Shown: positions 43,442 through 53,561 of the stretch, piece by piece
Layout: each line of letters opens with the position of its first letter
How positions within the stretch are numbered: the stretch's first letter is position 1
DNA from: Kosakonia arachidis
GTDB taxonomy: Bacteria > Pseudomonadota > Gammaproteobacteria > Enterobacterales > Enterobacteriaceae
Direction of reading: 5' to 3'
DNA: 64,000 nucleotides
Assembly: GCF_900116535.1 (NCBI RefSeq)
Contig: NZ_FPAU01000001.1
Coordinates: forward strand, 759,687 to 823,686
Notes under the pieces: generated by a model
Database searches by the model: none
Told to the model about the DNA's origin: nothing
What the model saw: only the letters and a program-made list of their open reading frames with translations
Position numbers and translations under genes: made by a program

Positions 43442-43464
43442 GGGCTTTGTAGGCTACAAAGCCC
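43442..43464. repeat. Near-perfect 23-bp palindrome after ldtD
   Basis: GGGCTTTGTAG and CTACAAAGCCC are perfect inverted copies around a single G. It lies 47 nt past the ldtD stop, has no T-run, and is followed by a GC-rich stretch (GACGCGGCGTTTGTAGCCCGG) that recalls a degraded REP unit. It may define the 3' end of the ldtD transcript or be a repeat relic. Confidence 0.55.
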
Positions 43465-43582
43465 GTCGTTGCTGGGGGGAGGCTGCCTTGACGCGGCGTT
43501 TGTAGCCCGGTAAGGTGCCTTTCGTGCGCTAAAGAAGTGCATAAATTACGTTTAACTTTGCTTATCTATAGAATTTATTATC

Positions 43583-44131
43583 ATGGATAAATTTGACGCT
43601 AATCGCCGCAAACTGCTGGCGTTGGGTGGGGTTGCTCTTGGCGCCGCCATGTTACCAACACAGGCGTTTGCTACCCTTTCCACGCCACGACCGCGTATTC
43701 TGACGCTGAACAATCTGAATACCGGAGAGTCTATTAAAGCCGAGTTCTTTGATGGCAGAGGCTATATTCAGGATGAATTAGCAAAACTGAATCATTTTTT
43801 CCGTGATTACCGCGCGAATAAAATTAAAACCATCGATCCTCAGCTGTTTGATCACATCTTTCGCCTGCAGGTGCTGCTGGGAACACGCAAGCCTGTGCAA
43901 CTGATTTCAGGGTATCGTTCAGTCGATACGAACAATGAACTTCGCGCGCATAGCCGTGGCGTGGCGAAACAGAGTTATCACACCAAAGGCCAGGCCATGG
44001 ATTTCCATATTGAAGGGATTTCTCTGAGTAATATTCGCAAAGCAGCGTTATCTCTGCGCGCGGGTGGTGTAGGATACTACCCCAGCAGCAACTTTGTGCA
44101 TATTGATACCGGGCCAGTACGGCACTGGTAA
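43583..44131 (+). CDS. mepK: Murein DD/LD-endopeptidase MepK
   Basis: Periplasmic M15-like zinc endopeptidase (formerly YcbK) that cleaves 3-3 (and some 3-4) crosslinks, opposing the LdtD type of linkage made by its upstream neighbour. The 182 residues begin with a twin-arginine-like signal (NRRKLLALGG, cleavage after AFA at residue 30). Zinc ligands are visible as H133 (SYHTKGQ), D140 (AMDFH) and H173 (FVHIDTG). No strong ribosome site precedes ATG 43583. Ends 27 nt before gloC. Confidence 0.95.
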   Translation: MDKFDANRRKLLALGGVALGAAMLPTQAFATLSTPRPRILTLNNLNTGESIKAEFFDGRGYIQDELAKLNHFFRDYRANKIKTIDPQLFDHIFRLQVLLGTRKPVQLISGYRSVDTNNELRAHSRGVAKQSYHTKGQAMDFHIEGISLSNIRKAALSLRAGGVGYYPSSNFVHIDTGPVRHW

Positions 44132-44158
44132 ACCTCAGGCCTGAGCTACAGGAGCAGT

Positions 44159-44806
44159 ATGAACTATCGTATTATTCCGGTTACCGCGTTCTCCCAGAAT
44201 TGTTCACTTGTCTGGTGTGAACAGACTCAACTTGCCGCCGTGGTCGATCCTGGCGGTGATGCGCAGCGTATTATCGCCGAGGTGGATGCTTCCGGCGTGA
44301 CGTTGACGCAAGTTCTGCTCACGCATGGTCATCTTGATCATGTGGGGGCGGCAGCCGAAGTGGCACAGCATTACGGTGTGCCGATTATTGGCCCGGAAAA
44401 AAATGATGAGTTCTGGTTACAAGGGCTGCCTGCCCAAAGCCGGATGTTTGGTCTGGATGATTGCCCGCCGCTGACGCCCGATCGCTGGTTAAATGAAGGC
44501 GATACGGTTACCGTCGGTAAGGTGACATTACAGGTATTGCATTGCCCGGGTCATACGCCGGGACATGTGGTGTTTTTTGATGCCCAGTCGCGTTTGCTGG
44601 TTTCCGGCGATGTGATCTTTAAAGGCGGCGTTGGGCGCAGCGATTTCCCGCAGGGGAATCATGCGCAGTTGATTGATTCAATCAAACGTAAATTGCTGCC
44701 TCTCGGTGATGACATCACCTTTATTCCTGGTCATGGACCAATGTCAACGCTGGGCAATGAACGGTTGCACAACCCGTTCCTGCAGGATGAATTACCGGTG
44801 TGGTGA
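44159..44806 (+). CDS. gloC: Hydroxyacylglutathione hydrolase GloC (type II glyoxalase)
   Basis: Metallo-beta-lactamase-fold enzyme (formerly YcbL) hydrolysing S-lactoylglutathione in methylglyoxal detoxification. The 215-residue protein shows the metal motif T-H56-G-H58-L-D60-H61 and further ligands in [14 protein letters not shown] and FIPGHGP. AGGAGCA precedes ATG 44159. It is likely cotranscribed with mepK across 27 nt and is followed by a shared terminator with aspC. Confidence 0.94.
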   Translation: MNYRIIPVTAFSQNCSLVWCEQTQLAAVVDPGGDAQRIIAEVDASGVTLTQVLLTHGHLDHVGAAAEVAQHYGVPIIGPEKNDEFWLQGLPAQSRMFGLDDCPPLTPDRWLNEGDTVTVGKVTLQVLHCPGHTPGHVVFFDAQSRLLVSGDVIFKGGVGRSDFPQGNHAQLIDSIKRKLLPLGDDITFIPGHGPMSTLGNERLHNPFLQDELPVW

Positions 44807-44811
44807 ATAAA

Positions 44812-44835
44812 AAAGGGTCGCTTCGGCGACCCTTT
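44812..44835. terminator. Bidirectional terminator between gloC and aspC
   Basis: AAAGGGTCGC and GCGACCCTTT form a ten-base-pair stem capped by a TTCG tetraloop. The minus strand continues into six T for aspC; the plus strand T-run is short. The UUCG loop with a C-G closing pair is the very stable type. Confidence 0.93.
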
Positions 44836-44851
44836 CTGCATGCGTTACATT

Positions 44852-46042
44852 TTACAGCACGGCGACAATCGCTTCGCACAGCGGCGACATATTATCCGGC
44901 GTCATACCTGCGACATTAATACGCCCGGAAGCGACAGCATAAATGCCAAACTCTTCGCGCAGACGCAGGACCTGCTCTTTGGTCAGACCGCTGAACGAAA
45001 ACATACCGTTCTGACGGGTAATAAAGCCAAAGTCGCGATTAGCGCCTTTCTCCTGCAGCGTATTCACGAACAGCAGACGCATACGCTGAATACGTTGGCG
45101 CATATCGGTCAGCTCCTGCTCCCAGATCGCGCGTAACGCGTCATTACTGAGAATGGTAGCCACTACAGAGGCGCCGTGCGCCGGTGGGTTAGAGTAGTTG
45201 GCACGGATCACGGCTTTCATCTGGCTGAAGGCGCGATCGGCACTTTCTGCGTCTGCAGTCACCAGCGTACAGGCACCCACGCGTTCGTTATACAGACCGA
45301 AGTTTTTCGAGAACGAGCTGGCGACCAGCAATTCTTTATGCAGCGCCGCAAAAGCACGCAGGCCTTCTGCATCCTCTTCCAGACCGCGAGCAAAACCCTG
45401 ATAGGCGAAGTCGAACAGCGGAAGCCAGCCTTTCTCTACGGAGAGCTTCGCCAGTGCTTCCCACTGTTCCAGCGTCGGATCGATACCGGTTGGATTATGG
45501 CAGCAGCCATGGAACAGCACCACATCACCCGCCTGCGCGCTATTAAGGCTTGCCAGCATGCCGTCGAAGTCCAGTGCGTGGTTCTGCGCATCATAATAGT
45601 TGTATTCGCAGACTTCGAGGCCAGCGGAGTTAAAGACGCCTTTATGGTTTGGCCAGCTTGGATTACTTACCCAGACGCGCTTAACGGCGGTGTTTTTGGC
45701 AAGGAAATCCGCTGCGACGCGCAGACCGCCAGTACCACCTGGTGTCTGTGCAGTGCGTGCACGTTTGTCGTTGATAATCGCGCTGCCTTTGCCGAACAGC
45801 AGTTCCTGGGTGCAACGACCAAACTCAGGAATACCATCAATGCCGAGGTAATTCTTGGTGGTTTCGTTTTCCAGCAGGTACTGTTCTGCTTTCTTCACGC
45901 TGGTTAATACCGGGGTCTTGCCGGTTTCATCTTTGTAGACACCGATGCCCAGGTTAATTTTATTAGGGCGTTCATCGGCGCGAAACAGATCGGCCAGACC
46001 CAGAATGGGGTCGGCAGGGGCAGCGGTTATATTCTCAAACAT
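44852..46042 (-). CDS. aspC: Aspartate aminotransferase
   Basis: PLP-dependent class I transaminase interconverting aspartate/2-oxoglutarate and oxaloacetate/glutamate; it also acts on aromatic amino acids. 396 residues as in E. coli. The PLP-lysine segment [15 protein letters not shown] lies near residue 246, and the substrate-binding NPTGIDPT loop and C-terminal Arg (SGRINVAG) are present. It is minus strand between terminators on both sides, so probably a single-gene unit. Confidence 0.98.
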   Translation of the reverse strand: MFENITAAPADPILGLADLFRADERPNKINLGIGVYKDETGKTPVLTSVKKAEQYLLENETTKNYLGIDGIPEFGRCTQELLFGKGSAIINDKRARTAQTPGGTGGLRVAADFLAKNTAVKRVWVSNPSWPNHKGVFNSAGLEVCEYNYYDAQNHALDFDGMLASLNSAQAGDVVLFHGCCHNPTGIDPTLEQWEALAKLSVEKGWLPLFDFAYQGFARGLEEDAEGLRAFAALHKELLVASSFSKNFGLYNERVGACTLVTADAESADRAFSQMKAVIRANYSNPPAHGASVVATILSNDALRAIWEQELTDMRQRIQRMRLLFVNTLQEKGANRDFGFITRQNGMFSFSGLTKEQVLRLREEFGIYAVASGRINVAGMTPDNMSPLCEAIVAVL

Positions 46043-46172
46043 GACGAGGTTCCATTTTGATGACAGAAGGGAAGTCCGCTATCAGGGTAACGGCTGACGC
46101 ACGAATTGCCAACCGTTTGCGATAAAAAGCGCGAGGCTTTTTAAAAGTCGTCGGTATTTTGGTTTCAGGCAT

Positions 46173-46199
46173 AAAAAAACAGGGCCAAAGGCCCTGTTT
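46173..46199 (-). terminator. Intrinsic terminator after ompF
   Basis: AAACAGGGCC and GGCCCTGTTT form a ten-base-pair stem around a three-base loop, followed on the minus strand by a run of T. Confidence 0.93.
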
Positions 46200-46232
46200 G
46201 ATATGCATATAACAGTCGAGGGGTGACTCTGA

Positions 46233-47306
46233 TTAGAACTGGTAAACGATACCCACTGCAACGGTGTCGTCAGCGCCTACGCCCAGTTTGTTGTTTTTAT
46301 CAATCTGGTTGATGATGTAATCAACATAGGTAGACATGTTTTTGTTGAAGTAGTAAGTCGCGCCCACTTCAACGTAGTTGATGAAGTCTTCGCTACCAAT
46401 GCCTTCAACATCTTTCGCTTTAGATTTGTAGTAAGCGACGGACGGACGCAGACCAAAATCGAACTGGTACTGTGCTACAACAGAGAAGTCCTGAGTTTTG
46501 TTCGCAAAACCATTAGTAATGCGGGTCGCGTTGTGGGTTTCACCGTACAGCGCTGCCAAATAGATATTGTTAGCATCGTATTTCAGGCCAGTAGCCCATT
46601 GCTCAGCTTTGTCACCGTGGCCACGAGCCAGCAGTTGCTGTGCATTGGTACGGTCTGCCGCGCCGTAAGCACCAACAATGCCGAAGCCATCGATGGTATA
46701 GCTTAAAGAAGAAGCCCAACCGTCGCCGTTGGAACGAGTTGCGTCAGAACGCTCGTTTTTGCCCAAGTACTGAACGCCGAAGTTCAGACCGTCAACCAGA
46801 CCGAAGAAGTTGTTGTTACGGTAAGTTGCCAGACCACCGTTACGGCTAGAGAAGAAGTTGTCGCTGTTGGCGGTATCACCACCGAACTCTGGCAGCATAT
46901 CGGTTACACCGATTGCATCGTATACCAGACCGTAGTTACGACCGTAGTCGAAAGAACCGAAATCGCCAGCTTTCAGACCAGCAAACGCCAGACGGGTTTT
47001 GTTGTTAGTCTGCGCGTCAGTACCACCTTCGGAGTTGTTGCCAGCGAAGTTGTATTCCCACTGGCCGTAACCGGTCAGTTGGTCGTTGATTTTAGTTTCG
47101 CCTTTGAAGCCCAGACGAGCATAAGTCTGGTCGCCGTTGGCTGCGTAGCTGTTGGCACCGTTGTCTTTAGAGAAGTAGTGCAGACCTACAGCTTTACCGT
47201 AGATATCAACTTTGTTGCCGTCTTTGTTATAGACTTCTGCAGCGTTAGCTGCACCCGCTACCAGCAGGGCAGGGATAACCACTGCCAGGATATTGCGCTT
47301 CATCAT
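46233..47306 (-). CDS. ompF: Outer-membrane porin OmpF
   Basis: Trimeric 16-stranded general porin admitting small hydrophilic solutes. The 357-residue precursor has a 22-residue signal (MMKRNILAV... ending ANA) and mature start [10 protein letters not shown]. The constriction loop L3 motif LPEFGGDT, the repeated aromatic strand ends and the terminal Phe after VGIVYQ are present. Surface loops differ from K-12 OmpF, for example around residues 220-260, and the protein is about five residues shorter, as expected for loops under phage and immune selection. The GAGGG ribosome site overlaps the conserved MicF-target leader. Confidence 0.97.
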   Translation of the reverse strand: MMKRNILAVVIPALLVAGAANAAEVYNKDGNKVDIYGKAVGLHYFSKDNGANSYAANGDQTYARLGFKGETKINDQLTGYGQWEYNFAGNNSEGGTDAQTNNKTRLAFAGLKAGDFGSFDYGRNYGLVYDAIGVTDMLPEFGGDTANSDNFFSSRNGGLATYRNNNFFGLVDGLNFGVQYLGKNERSDATRSNGDGWASSLSYTIDGFGIVGAYGAADRTNAQQLLARGHGDKAEQWATGLKYDANNIYLAALYGETHNATRITNGFANKTQDFSVVAQYQFDFGLRPSVAYYKSKAKDVEGIGSEDFINYVEVGATYYFNKNMSTYVDYIINQIDKNNKLGVGADDTVAVGIVYQF

Positions 47307-47422
47307 TATTTATTACCCTCATTGGTTTTTTATGAACACCTGCCACTGCCGCCAATAAATCCGTCAAAAAAAATTTACGGAACTATTGATGAGAGTTTGG
47401 TGTCTTTCTGTGTCTGAGAGGC

Positions 47423-47451
47423 ATCTTTCCAAACATATAATCGTTTCGCTA
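47423..47451 (-). promoter_or_regulatory. ompF core promoter
   Basis: Read on the minus strand, -35 TAGCGA (47446-47451) and -10 AAAGAT (47423-47428) are separated by exactly 17 bp, the same hexamers as the E. coli ompF promoter. The start is expected near 47416, giving a leader of about 110 nt whose end, GAGGGTAATAAATAATG, corresponds to the MicF pairing region. This is a weak promoter that needs an activator. Confidence 0.85.
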
Positions 47452-47454
47452 CTC

Positions 47455-47510
47455 TGAAAGTGCTACAAATGTCTTAAAAAAGTAACAAAAAGAAATATTG
47501 TGTAAAAAAG
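47455..47510 (-). promoter_or_regulatory. OmpR-binding region upstream of ompF
   Basis: Directly upstream of the -35, the minus strand reads as T-rich, C-spaced blocks corresponding to the F1, F2 and F3 OmpR sites of E. coli; the promoter-proximal one (TTTGTAGCACTTTC) is essentially identical. It implies EnvZ/OmpR osmoregulation. Block borders are inferred from the E. coli layout. Confidence 0.75.
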
Positions 47511-47523
47511 TATTAATTTAAGG

Positions 47524-47549
47524 GAACTTTGTGAACCATCTCAAAGTTC
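47524..47549. repeat. 8-bp inverted repeat upstream of the OmpR sites
   Basis: GAACTTTG and CAAAGTTC are perfect inverted copies separated by ten bases, centred about 120 bp upstream of the predicted ompF start. It could be an operator or an upstream repression-loop element. The region from here to the asnS terminator (about 47550-47870) is AT-rich. Apart from the palindrome listed next I see no gene in it. Confidence 0.5.
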
Positions 47550-47808
47550 AGCACCAACCGCTGATAAAAGCAGCGCTCTCATTCCTATTTATATGAATTA
47601 CTTATATTTAATTGAGCTAATGAGTTTTACTGCCCCGGAACCGTTCTCATCTGTCTTTTTCTTAAATCAGGATTTAGCTATCCAGATGTCTGTGTGTTTT
47701 TTGACCAAATGTGCTAATTAACAGTCAGACATATCCCGTAATAAGCTTGGGGGTGTTTTTTGTGCGCAGTTATTTCAAGCGTAAAAATGCGCAAAGAAAG
47801 GTAAGTGT

Positions 47809-47820
47809 GACAATATTGTC
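47809..47820. other. Perfect 12-bp palindrome upstream of ompF
   Basis: GACAATATTGTC reads the same on both strands. It lies about 400 bp upstream of the predicted ompF start, close to where E. coli has the distal F4 OmpR site, but its sequence is not OmpR-like. The binding protein is unknown. Confidence 0.4.
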
Positions 47821-47873
47821 TACGATGATGTCGAAAGGTTGTTAACGAAAGTTGACAGGACAGGAAAGGATAA

Positions 47874-47900
47874 GAAAAAGGCCAGCGCTGAAGCTGGCCT
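47874..47900 (-). terminator. Intrinsic terminator after asnS
   Basis: AGGCCAGC and GCTGGCCT form an eight-base-pair stem around a six-base loop, with TTTTTC following on the minus strand. It starts 10 nt past the asnS stop. Confidence 0.9.
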
Positions 47901-47909
47901 CGATGTTGA

Positions 47910-49310
47910 TTAGAATGTCGCGGAGCGCGGCGTACGCGGGAATGGAATCACGTCACGAACGTTCTGTACGCCCGTGACATAGGCGATAAGACGCTCGAAG
48001 CCAAGGCCGAAACCCGAGTGCGGAACCGTGCCGTAACGGCGCAGATCCCGATACCACCAGTAGTCTTCTTTATTGAGACCCATTTCGGCCATACGTGCGT
48101 CCAGCACATCAAGACGCTCCTCACGCTGCGAACCACCGATAATTTCACCGATGCCCGGCGCCAGTACGTCCATCGCGGCCACGGTTTTACCGTCGTCGTT
48201 CAGGCGCATATAAAATGCTTTAATATCTTTCGGGTAGTTTTTCACCACCACCGGCGCTTTAAAGTGCTTCTCTGCCAGATAGCGTTCGTGTTCAGAGGCC
48301 AGGTCAACGCCCCAGTAAACCGGGTTCTCGAATTTCTCGCCGCATTTTTCAAGAATAGCGACGGCATCGGTGTAATCCACCTGCGCGAAATCCGCTGCAA
48401 TGAAACGCTCAAGACGGCTGATTGCGTCCTTATCGACACGCTCCTCAAAGAATTTCAGATCGTCAAGACGCTCTTCCAGCACTGCTTTGAAGGCATATTT
48501 CAGCATGGCTTCTGCCAGACGGGCGTTATCGTCGAGATCGGCAAAAGCGATTTCCGGTTCCAGCATCCAGAACTCTGCCAGATGGCGGCTGGTGTTGGAA
48601 TTTTCAGCGCGGAAGGTCGGGCCAAAGGTATACACTTTTGACAGCGCACAGGCATAGGTTTCGGCGTTCAACTGGCCAGAAACCGTCAGGAAAGCTTCTT
48701 TGCCGAAAAAGTCTTTATCAAAATCGACTTTGCCTTCTGCGGTACGCGGCAGGTTTTCCATGTCCAGCGTGGAAACACGGAACATTTCGCCGGCACCTTC
48801 GGTATCCGATGCGGTAATCAGCGGTGAAGAGACCCAGAAGAAGCCCTGCTCGTCGAAGAAACGGTGCAGCGCCTGCGCCAGCGTATGGCGAACGCGGGCC
48901 ACTGCGCCGATCAGGTTGGTACGCGGACGCAGGTGCGCAACTTCACGCAGATACTCAATGCTATGGCGTTTTGCCGCCATCGGATAGGTATCTGGATCTT
49001 CAATCCAGCCAGTTACTTCAACGGAGGTGGCCTGAATTTCCAGACTCTGACCTTCACCCGGAGACGCAACCACTTTACCTGTGACGATCACTGAGCAACC
49101 GGTGGTCAGGCGCAAAACGTCCTGATTGTAATTGGGCAGAGAATTATTAATAACGGCCTGTACAGGATTAAAGCAGGAGCCGTCATAAACGGCGAGGAAG
49201 GAGATACCAGCTTTAGAATCTCGGCGGGTGCGTACCCATCCGCGCACGGTGACTTCACTGTCAACGGCAACGCGGCCATGGAATACGTCGGCTACAGGCA
49301 CAACGCTCAT
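47910..49310 (-). CDS. asnS: Asparaginyl-tRNA synthetase
   Basis: Class IIb aminoacyl-tRNA synthetase charging tRNA-Asn. The 466 residues begin with an OB-fold anticodon-binding domain (about 15-100, [16 protein letters not shown]) and continue into the class II catalytic core with motif 2 around [17 protein letters not shown] and motif 3 [11 protein letters not shown]. Length equals E. coli. It sits on the minus strand downstream of pncB with a 161-nt spacer that contains the pncB terminator. Confidence 0.98.
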   Translation of the reverse strand: MSVVPVADVFHGRVAVDSEVTVRGWVRTRRDSKAGISFLAVYDGSCFNPVQAVINNSLPNYNQDVLRLTTGCSVIVTGKVVASPGEGQSLEIQATSVEVTGWIEDPDTYPMAAKRHSIEYLREVAHLRPRTNLIGAVARVRHTLAQALHRFFDEQGFFWVSSPLITASDTEGAGEMFRVSTLDMENLPRTAEGKVDFDKDFFGKEAFLTVSGQLNAETYACALSKVYTFGPTFRAENSNTSRHLAEFWMLEPEIAFADLDDNARLAEAMLKYAFKAVLEERLDDLKFFEERVDKDAISRLERFIAADFAQVDYTDAVAILEKCGEKFENPVYWGVDLASEHERYLAEKHFKAPVVVKNYPKDIKAFYMRLNDDGKTVAAMDVLAPGIGEIIGGSQREERLDVLDARMAEMGLNKEDYWWYRDLRRYGTVPHSGFGLGFERLIAYVTGVQNVRDVIPFPRTPRSATF

Positions 49311-49442
49311 AATATTCTCTCTATTAATAGTCGGAAAAAATAAACACTTTGTCCGCCCAAAAAGACGGGGTTTTCTATGTTACCTGGCGTGCGCCATCAG
49401 ACAAGCAGAATTAGCAAGGAAGCATTAATAAATTATCGGAAA

Positions 49443-49465
49443 AGAGAAGGGAGCCATCGGCTCCC
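49443..49465 (-). terminator. Intrinsic terminator after pncB
   Basis: GGGAGCC and GGCTCCC form a seven-base-pair stem with a three-base loop immediately after the pncB stop. On the minus strand it is followed by an imperfect T-rich stretch, TTCTCTTT. Confidence 0.75.
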
Positions 49466-49471
49466 TGGTGA

Positions 49472-50674
49472 TTAGCTGGCCTTTCTGACCTGTGGTAGGT
49501 CAAAGGCTTCGCGCAGTGCGCGGACGAAGGCTTTATCGTGGCAGATGGTTTTGCCGGGGCTGTCGGATAATTTTGCAACCGGTTTTCCGTTACACTCCAC
49601 CAGCTTGATAACAATATTCAGCGGCTTCACGCCAGGAATATCGCAGGTGAGGCGTGTGCCGATACCAAAGCCCAATTTAATGCGATCGGCAAAATGCGCG
49701 TAGAGATCCAGTGCTTTGTTCAGATCGAGATTGTCAGAAAATATCAGCGTCTTCGACAGCGGGTCGATACCGAGTTTTTCATAATGGGCAATGGCTTTTT
49801 CGCCCCATTCGACCGGATCGCCTGAATCGTGGCGTAGACCCTGGTAACGTGTGGCAAATTCCGCACCGAAGTCGCGTAAAAACGCATCCATTGTAATGCA
49901 GTCGGTCAGCGCAATCCCTAATTGATTGGGGTACTCTTCCAGCCATGCCGCTAATGCCGCGCGCTGGCTGGTGGCCAGATCCGGGCTGATTTGCTGGTGT
50001 GCCTGGAACCATTCATGCGCCTGTGTGCCCATTGGCGTCAGTGCCAGGCGACGCGCCAGATCGTAATTACTGGTGCCAATAAACCACGGTTCCTGTTGTA
50101 GACGTGCGACAATCGCTTGCTGCACATCGCGCGAGAAGCGACGGCGAGTACCGAAATCCATCAGGCGGAAACCGGACATATCCAGTTGCTGTGAGCGAAC
50201 AGCAAAATCCGCCAGTTTTTCTTCCAGATGCAGCAGGGCCTGCTGCACGCCAACCTGCGGCGAGCGGCAGCGATGAACTACTTCACTGATCACCGCCAGC
50301 AGTGGAACTTCCCACATAATGACTTCACGCCACGGCCCGGAAAGGCGGATATGCAGCTTGCCGTTGTCGTTGTTGATCGTCACCTGTTGCGGATCGTAAC
50401 GGAACGTCCGCAGCCAATTGAGATAATCGGTTTTGAAGAAGGGGAGGCCGGAGAGCCACAGGTACTCCTCATCCTGCAAGCGCAGATGCTGCATCGCATC
50501 CACCTGCTCGCGGATCGCATCGGCGTAGATACCCAGTAGGTCGTCGCCGCGACAGCGGAATTCAGCCGTGACATGCACGTCATAATAGTGATGGAACACC
50601 GCTTGCTGCATGTGCAGCTTATAGGCGTCGGTATCCAGCAGCGTTTGCAGACCAGGGAAAGCGAGTTGAGTCAT
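49472..50674 (-). CDS. pncB: Nicotinate phosphoribosyltransferase
   Basis: Converts nicotinate and PRPP to nicotinate mononucleotide in the NAD salvage pathway. The 400-residue product has the family segments [25 protein letters not shown] and the catalytic-region [13 protein letters not shown] 50674 matches the E. coli start; an ATG five codons upstream is also in frame. The GAGG motif is too close to the upstream ATG and too far from the downstream one, so the start is not settled by the ribosome site. It is divergent from pepN over 265 nt. Confidence 0.95.
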   Translation of the reverse strand: MTQLAFPGLQTLLDTDAYKLHMQQAVFHHYYDVHVTAEFRCRGDDLLGIYADAIREQVDAMQHLRLQDEEYLWLSGLPFFKTDYLNWLRTFRYDPQQVTINNDNGKLHIRLSGPWREVIMWEVPLLAVISEVVHRCRSPQVGVQQALLHLEEKLADFAVRSQQLDMSGFRLMDFGTRRRFSRDVQQAIVARLQQEPWFIGTSNYDLARRLALTPMGTQAHEWFQAHQQISPDLATSQRAALAAWLEEYPNQLGIALTDCITMDAFLRDFGAEFATRYQGLRHDSGDPVEWGEKAIAHYEKLGIDPLSKTLIFSDNLDLNKALDLYAHFADRIKLGFGIGTRLTCDIPGVKPLNIVIKLVECNGKPVAKLSDSPGKTICHDKAFVRALREAFDLPQVRKAS

Positions 50675-50939
50675 GGTGCGCAGTAGCATCCTCTTACAGG
50701 AGCGTTTAGTACAATAAACAAAGCAGATAGTTGCTGGAGTATACCTTGTTTACCAGGTTATTGAACCCTGATCACACCATAACGTGCTGAAGGGGTCGAT
50801 GGCATTTTGTGCCGCCTGTTATAAAAATGTAGCAGGTAGAGCTTTTCCCTCTGAAAAGATGAACATTCTGCGTGGCGCGATTGGGGCAACCGGAATAGAC
50901 TGGAATCGTAACCAAACAGAAGATGCTAAAGGTTTTTTT

Positions 50940-53552
50940 ATGACACAACAGCCACAAGCCAAATACCGCCACGATTACCGTGCGCCGGATTACCTGATTA
51001 GCGATATTGACTTGACTTTTGATCTTGATGCCGCAAAAACCGTCGTCACCGCATTAAGTACCGTGTCACGCCATAGCGCCTCTGCGACGCCGCTGCGCCT
51101 TGATGGTGGCGAGTTGAAACTGATTTCAGTGCATGTCAATGACGAACCCTGGACCAACTATAAAGAAGAAGGCTCCCAGCTGGTTCTTGATGGCCTGCCG
51201 GAACGTTTTACTCTGCGCATTGTGAATGAGATCAGTCCTGCGGCGAACACCGCTCTGGAAGGGCTTTACCAGTCCGGTGAAGCGTTGTGCACGCAGTGTG
51301 AAGCCGAGGGTTTCCGCCACATTACCTGGTATCTTGATCGCCCGGACGTGCTGGCTCGCTTTACCACGAAACTGATTGCCGATAAATCCCGCTACCCGTT
51401 CCTGTTGTCGAACGGTAACCGTATGGCGCAGGGCGAGCTGGAGAATGGCCGTCACTGGGTACAGTGGCAGGACCCGTTCCCGAAACCGTGCTATCTGTTT
51501 GCGCTGGTGGCCGGTGATTTTGACGTACTGCGCGATACCTTTACTACCCGCTCCGGGCGTGAAGTTGCGCTGGAGCTGTATGTCGATCGCGGTAATCTCG
51601 ATCGCGCGCCGTGGGCAATGACCTCGCTGAAAAACTCGATGAAGTGGGATGAGCAGCGTTTCGGTCTGGAATACGATCTCGACATTTACATGATCGTCGC
51701 TGTTGACTTCTTTAACATGGGGGCGATGGAGAACAAAGGGCTGAACATCTTCAACTCTAAATACGTTCTCGCCCGCACCGATACCGCGACGGATAAAGAC
51801 TATCTCGATATTGAGCGCGTTATCGGCCACGAATATTTTCATAACTGGACCGGTAACCGTGTGACCTGTCGCGACTGGTTCCAGCTCAGTCTGAAAGAGG
51901 GGCTGACAGTATTTCGCGACCAGGAGTTCAGCTCCGATCTGGGGTCCCGCGCGGTTAACCGCATTAACAACGTCCGCACTATGCGCGGCCTGCAATTCGC
52001 CGAAGACGCCAGCCCGATGGCGCACCCGATCCGTCCGGACAAAGTTATCGAAATGAATAACTTCTATACCCTGACGGTGTATGAAAAGGGCGCGGAAGTG
52101 ATCCGCATGATGCATACGCTGCTTGGCGAAGCAAATTTCCAGAAAGGGATGCAGCTCTACTTTGAACGTCATGACGGCAGCGCCGCGACCTGTGACGACT
52201 TTGTGCAGGCAATGGAAGATGCGTCGAATGTCGATCTGTCGCATTTCCGCCGCTGGTACAGCCAGGCCGGCACACCGATTGTAACGGTGTCCGACGATTA
52301 CAACCCGAATACCGAGCAGTACACGCTGACCATCAGCCAGCGCACGCCGCCAACCGCTGAGCAGCAGGATAAACAGCCGCTGCACATTCCGTTCGACATC
52401 GAGCTGTACGATAACGAAGGTAAGGTGATTCCACTGCAGAAAGAGGGTCACCCGGTTCATCATGTGCTGAATGTCACCCAGGCCGAACAGACCTTTATCT
52501 TCGACAATGTCTATTTCCAGCCGGTGCCATCACTGCTGCGTGAGTTTTCCGCGCCGGTGAAACTGGAATATAAATGGAGCGATCAGCAGTTAACCTTCCT
52601 GATGCGTCATGCCAGCAACGATTTCTCTCGCTGGGATGCGGCGCAAAGCTTGCTGGCCACGCATATCAAACTGAATGTTGCCCGCCACCAGCAAGGACAG
52701 GCATTGTCGCTGCCGCTGCATGTTGCCGATGCATTCCGTGCCATTTTGCTTGATGAGCAAATCGATCCGGCGCTGGCGGCTGAGATCCTCACACTGCCAT
52801 CGGCGAACGAAATTGCTGAATTGTTTGACATCATCGATCCGCTGGCGATTGCTGCCGTTCGCGAAGCGTTAACCCGCACGCTGGCGACAGAACTGGCCGA
52901 TGAGTTCCTGGCGATTTATCACGCTCACAAACTCAACAGCTACCATGTTGAACATGCCGATATCGGCAAGCGTTCCCTGCGTAACACTGCGCTGCGCTAC
53001 CTGGCGTTTGGCGATGCGCAACTGGCCAACAAGCTGGTTAGTCAGCAGTACCACGATGCGGACAATATGACGGATGCGCTGGCAGCGCTCTCCGCAGCTG
53101 TTGCCGCGCAGCTTCCGTGCCGTGATGCGCTGATGCAGGAGTATGATGACAAGTGGCATCAGGACGGTCTGGTGATGGATAAATGGTTTATTCTGCAGGC
53201 GACAAGCCCGGCGGATAACGTACTGGAAATGGTGCGTAGTCTGCTGAAACACCGTTCGTTCTCCCTGAGCAACCCGAACCGCATCCGCTCGCTGATCGGC
53301 GCTTTTGCTGGCAGCAACCCGGCGGCGTTCCATGCGCAGGATGGTAGCGGCTATCAGTTCCTGGTGGAGATGTTAACCGAGCTGAACAGCCGCAACCCGC
53401 AAGTGGCATCGCGTTTGATTGAGCCGCTGATCCGCCTGAAACGTTATGACAGCAAACGTCAGGCGCTCATGCGTGCGGCGCTGGAGCAATTGAAAGCGCT
53501 GCCGAATCTCTCGGGCGATCTGTTTGAGAAAGTCAGCAAAGCGCTGGCGTGA
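50940..53552 (+). CDS. pepN: Aminopeptidase N
   Basis: Cytoplasmic M1 zinc metallopeptidase with broad specificity, the main aminopeptidase of E. coli. 870 residues, with the exopeptidase motif GAMEN (about 261-265), the zinc site HEYFH (about 297-301) and the downstream Glu in LKEGLTVF (about 320), and a helical C-terminal domain. ATG 50940 (MTQQPQAKYRHDY) is preceded by AAAGG; a 52-codon in-frame extension upstream is not conserved and is rejected. It is single, divergent from pncB and convergent with ssuB across a REP-like element. Confidence 0.98.
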   Translation: MTQQPQAKYRHDYRAPDYLISDIDLTFDLDAAKTVVTALSTVSRHSASATPLRLDGGELKLISVHVNDEPWTNYKEEGSQLVLDGLPERFTLRIVNEISPAANTALEGLYQSGEALCTQCEAEGFRHITWYLDRPDVLARFTTKLIADKSRYPFLLSNGNRMAQGELENGRHWVQWQDPFPKPCYLFALVAGDFDVLRDTFTTRSGREVALELYVDRGNLDRAPWAMTSLKNSMKWDEQRFGLEYDLDIYMIVAVDFFNMGAMENKGLNIFNSKYVLARTDTATDKDYLDIERVIGHEYFHNWTGNRVTCRDWFQLSLKEGLTVFRDQEFSSDLGSRAVNRINNVRTMRGLQFAEDASPMAHPIRPDKVIEMNNFYTLTVYEKGAEVIRMMHTLLGEANFQKGMQLYFERHDGSAATCDDFVQAMEDASNVDLSHFRRWYSQAGTPIVTVSDDYNPNTEQYTLTISQRTPPTAEQQDKQPLHIPFDIELYDNEGKVIPLQKEGHPVHHVLNVTQAEQTFIFDNVYFQPVPSLLREFSAPVKLEYKWSDQQLTFLMRHASNDFSRWDAAQSLLATHIKLNVARHQQGQALSLPLHVADAFRAILLDEQIDPALAAEILTLPSANEIAELFDIIDPLAIAAVREALTRTLATELADEFLAIYHAHKLNSYHVEHADIGKRSLRNTALRYLAFGDAQLANKLVSQQYHDADNMTDALAALSAAVAAQLPCRDALMQEYDDKWHQDGLVMDKWFILQATSPADNVLEMVRSLLKHRSFSLSNPNRIRSLIGAFAGSNPAAFHAQDGSGYQFLVEMLTELNSRNPQVASRLIEPLIRLKRYDSKRQALMRAALEQLKALPNLSGDLFEKVSKALA

Positions 53553-53561
53553 TGCTGTATA

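Noticed and set aside
47550-47870. Possible small RNA or small gene in the ompF-asnS gap
   Set aside because: AT-rich with no convincing promoter-terminator pair or start with ribosome site; only symmetric elements could be supported.
50784-50939. 52-codon upstream extension of pepN
   Set aside because: Crosses the pncB-pepN promoter region and is not part of aminopeptidase N.
51126-52463. 445-codon minus-strand frame antisense to pepN
   Set aside because: Shadow of the conserved pepN core, no family similarity or start signal.
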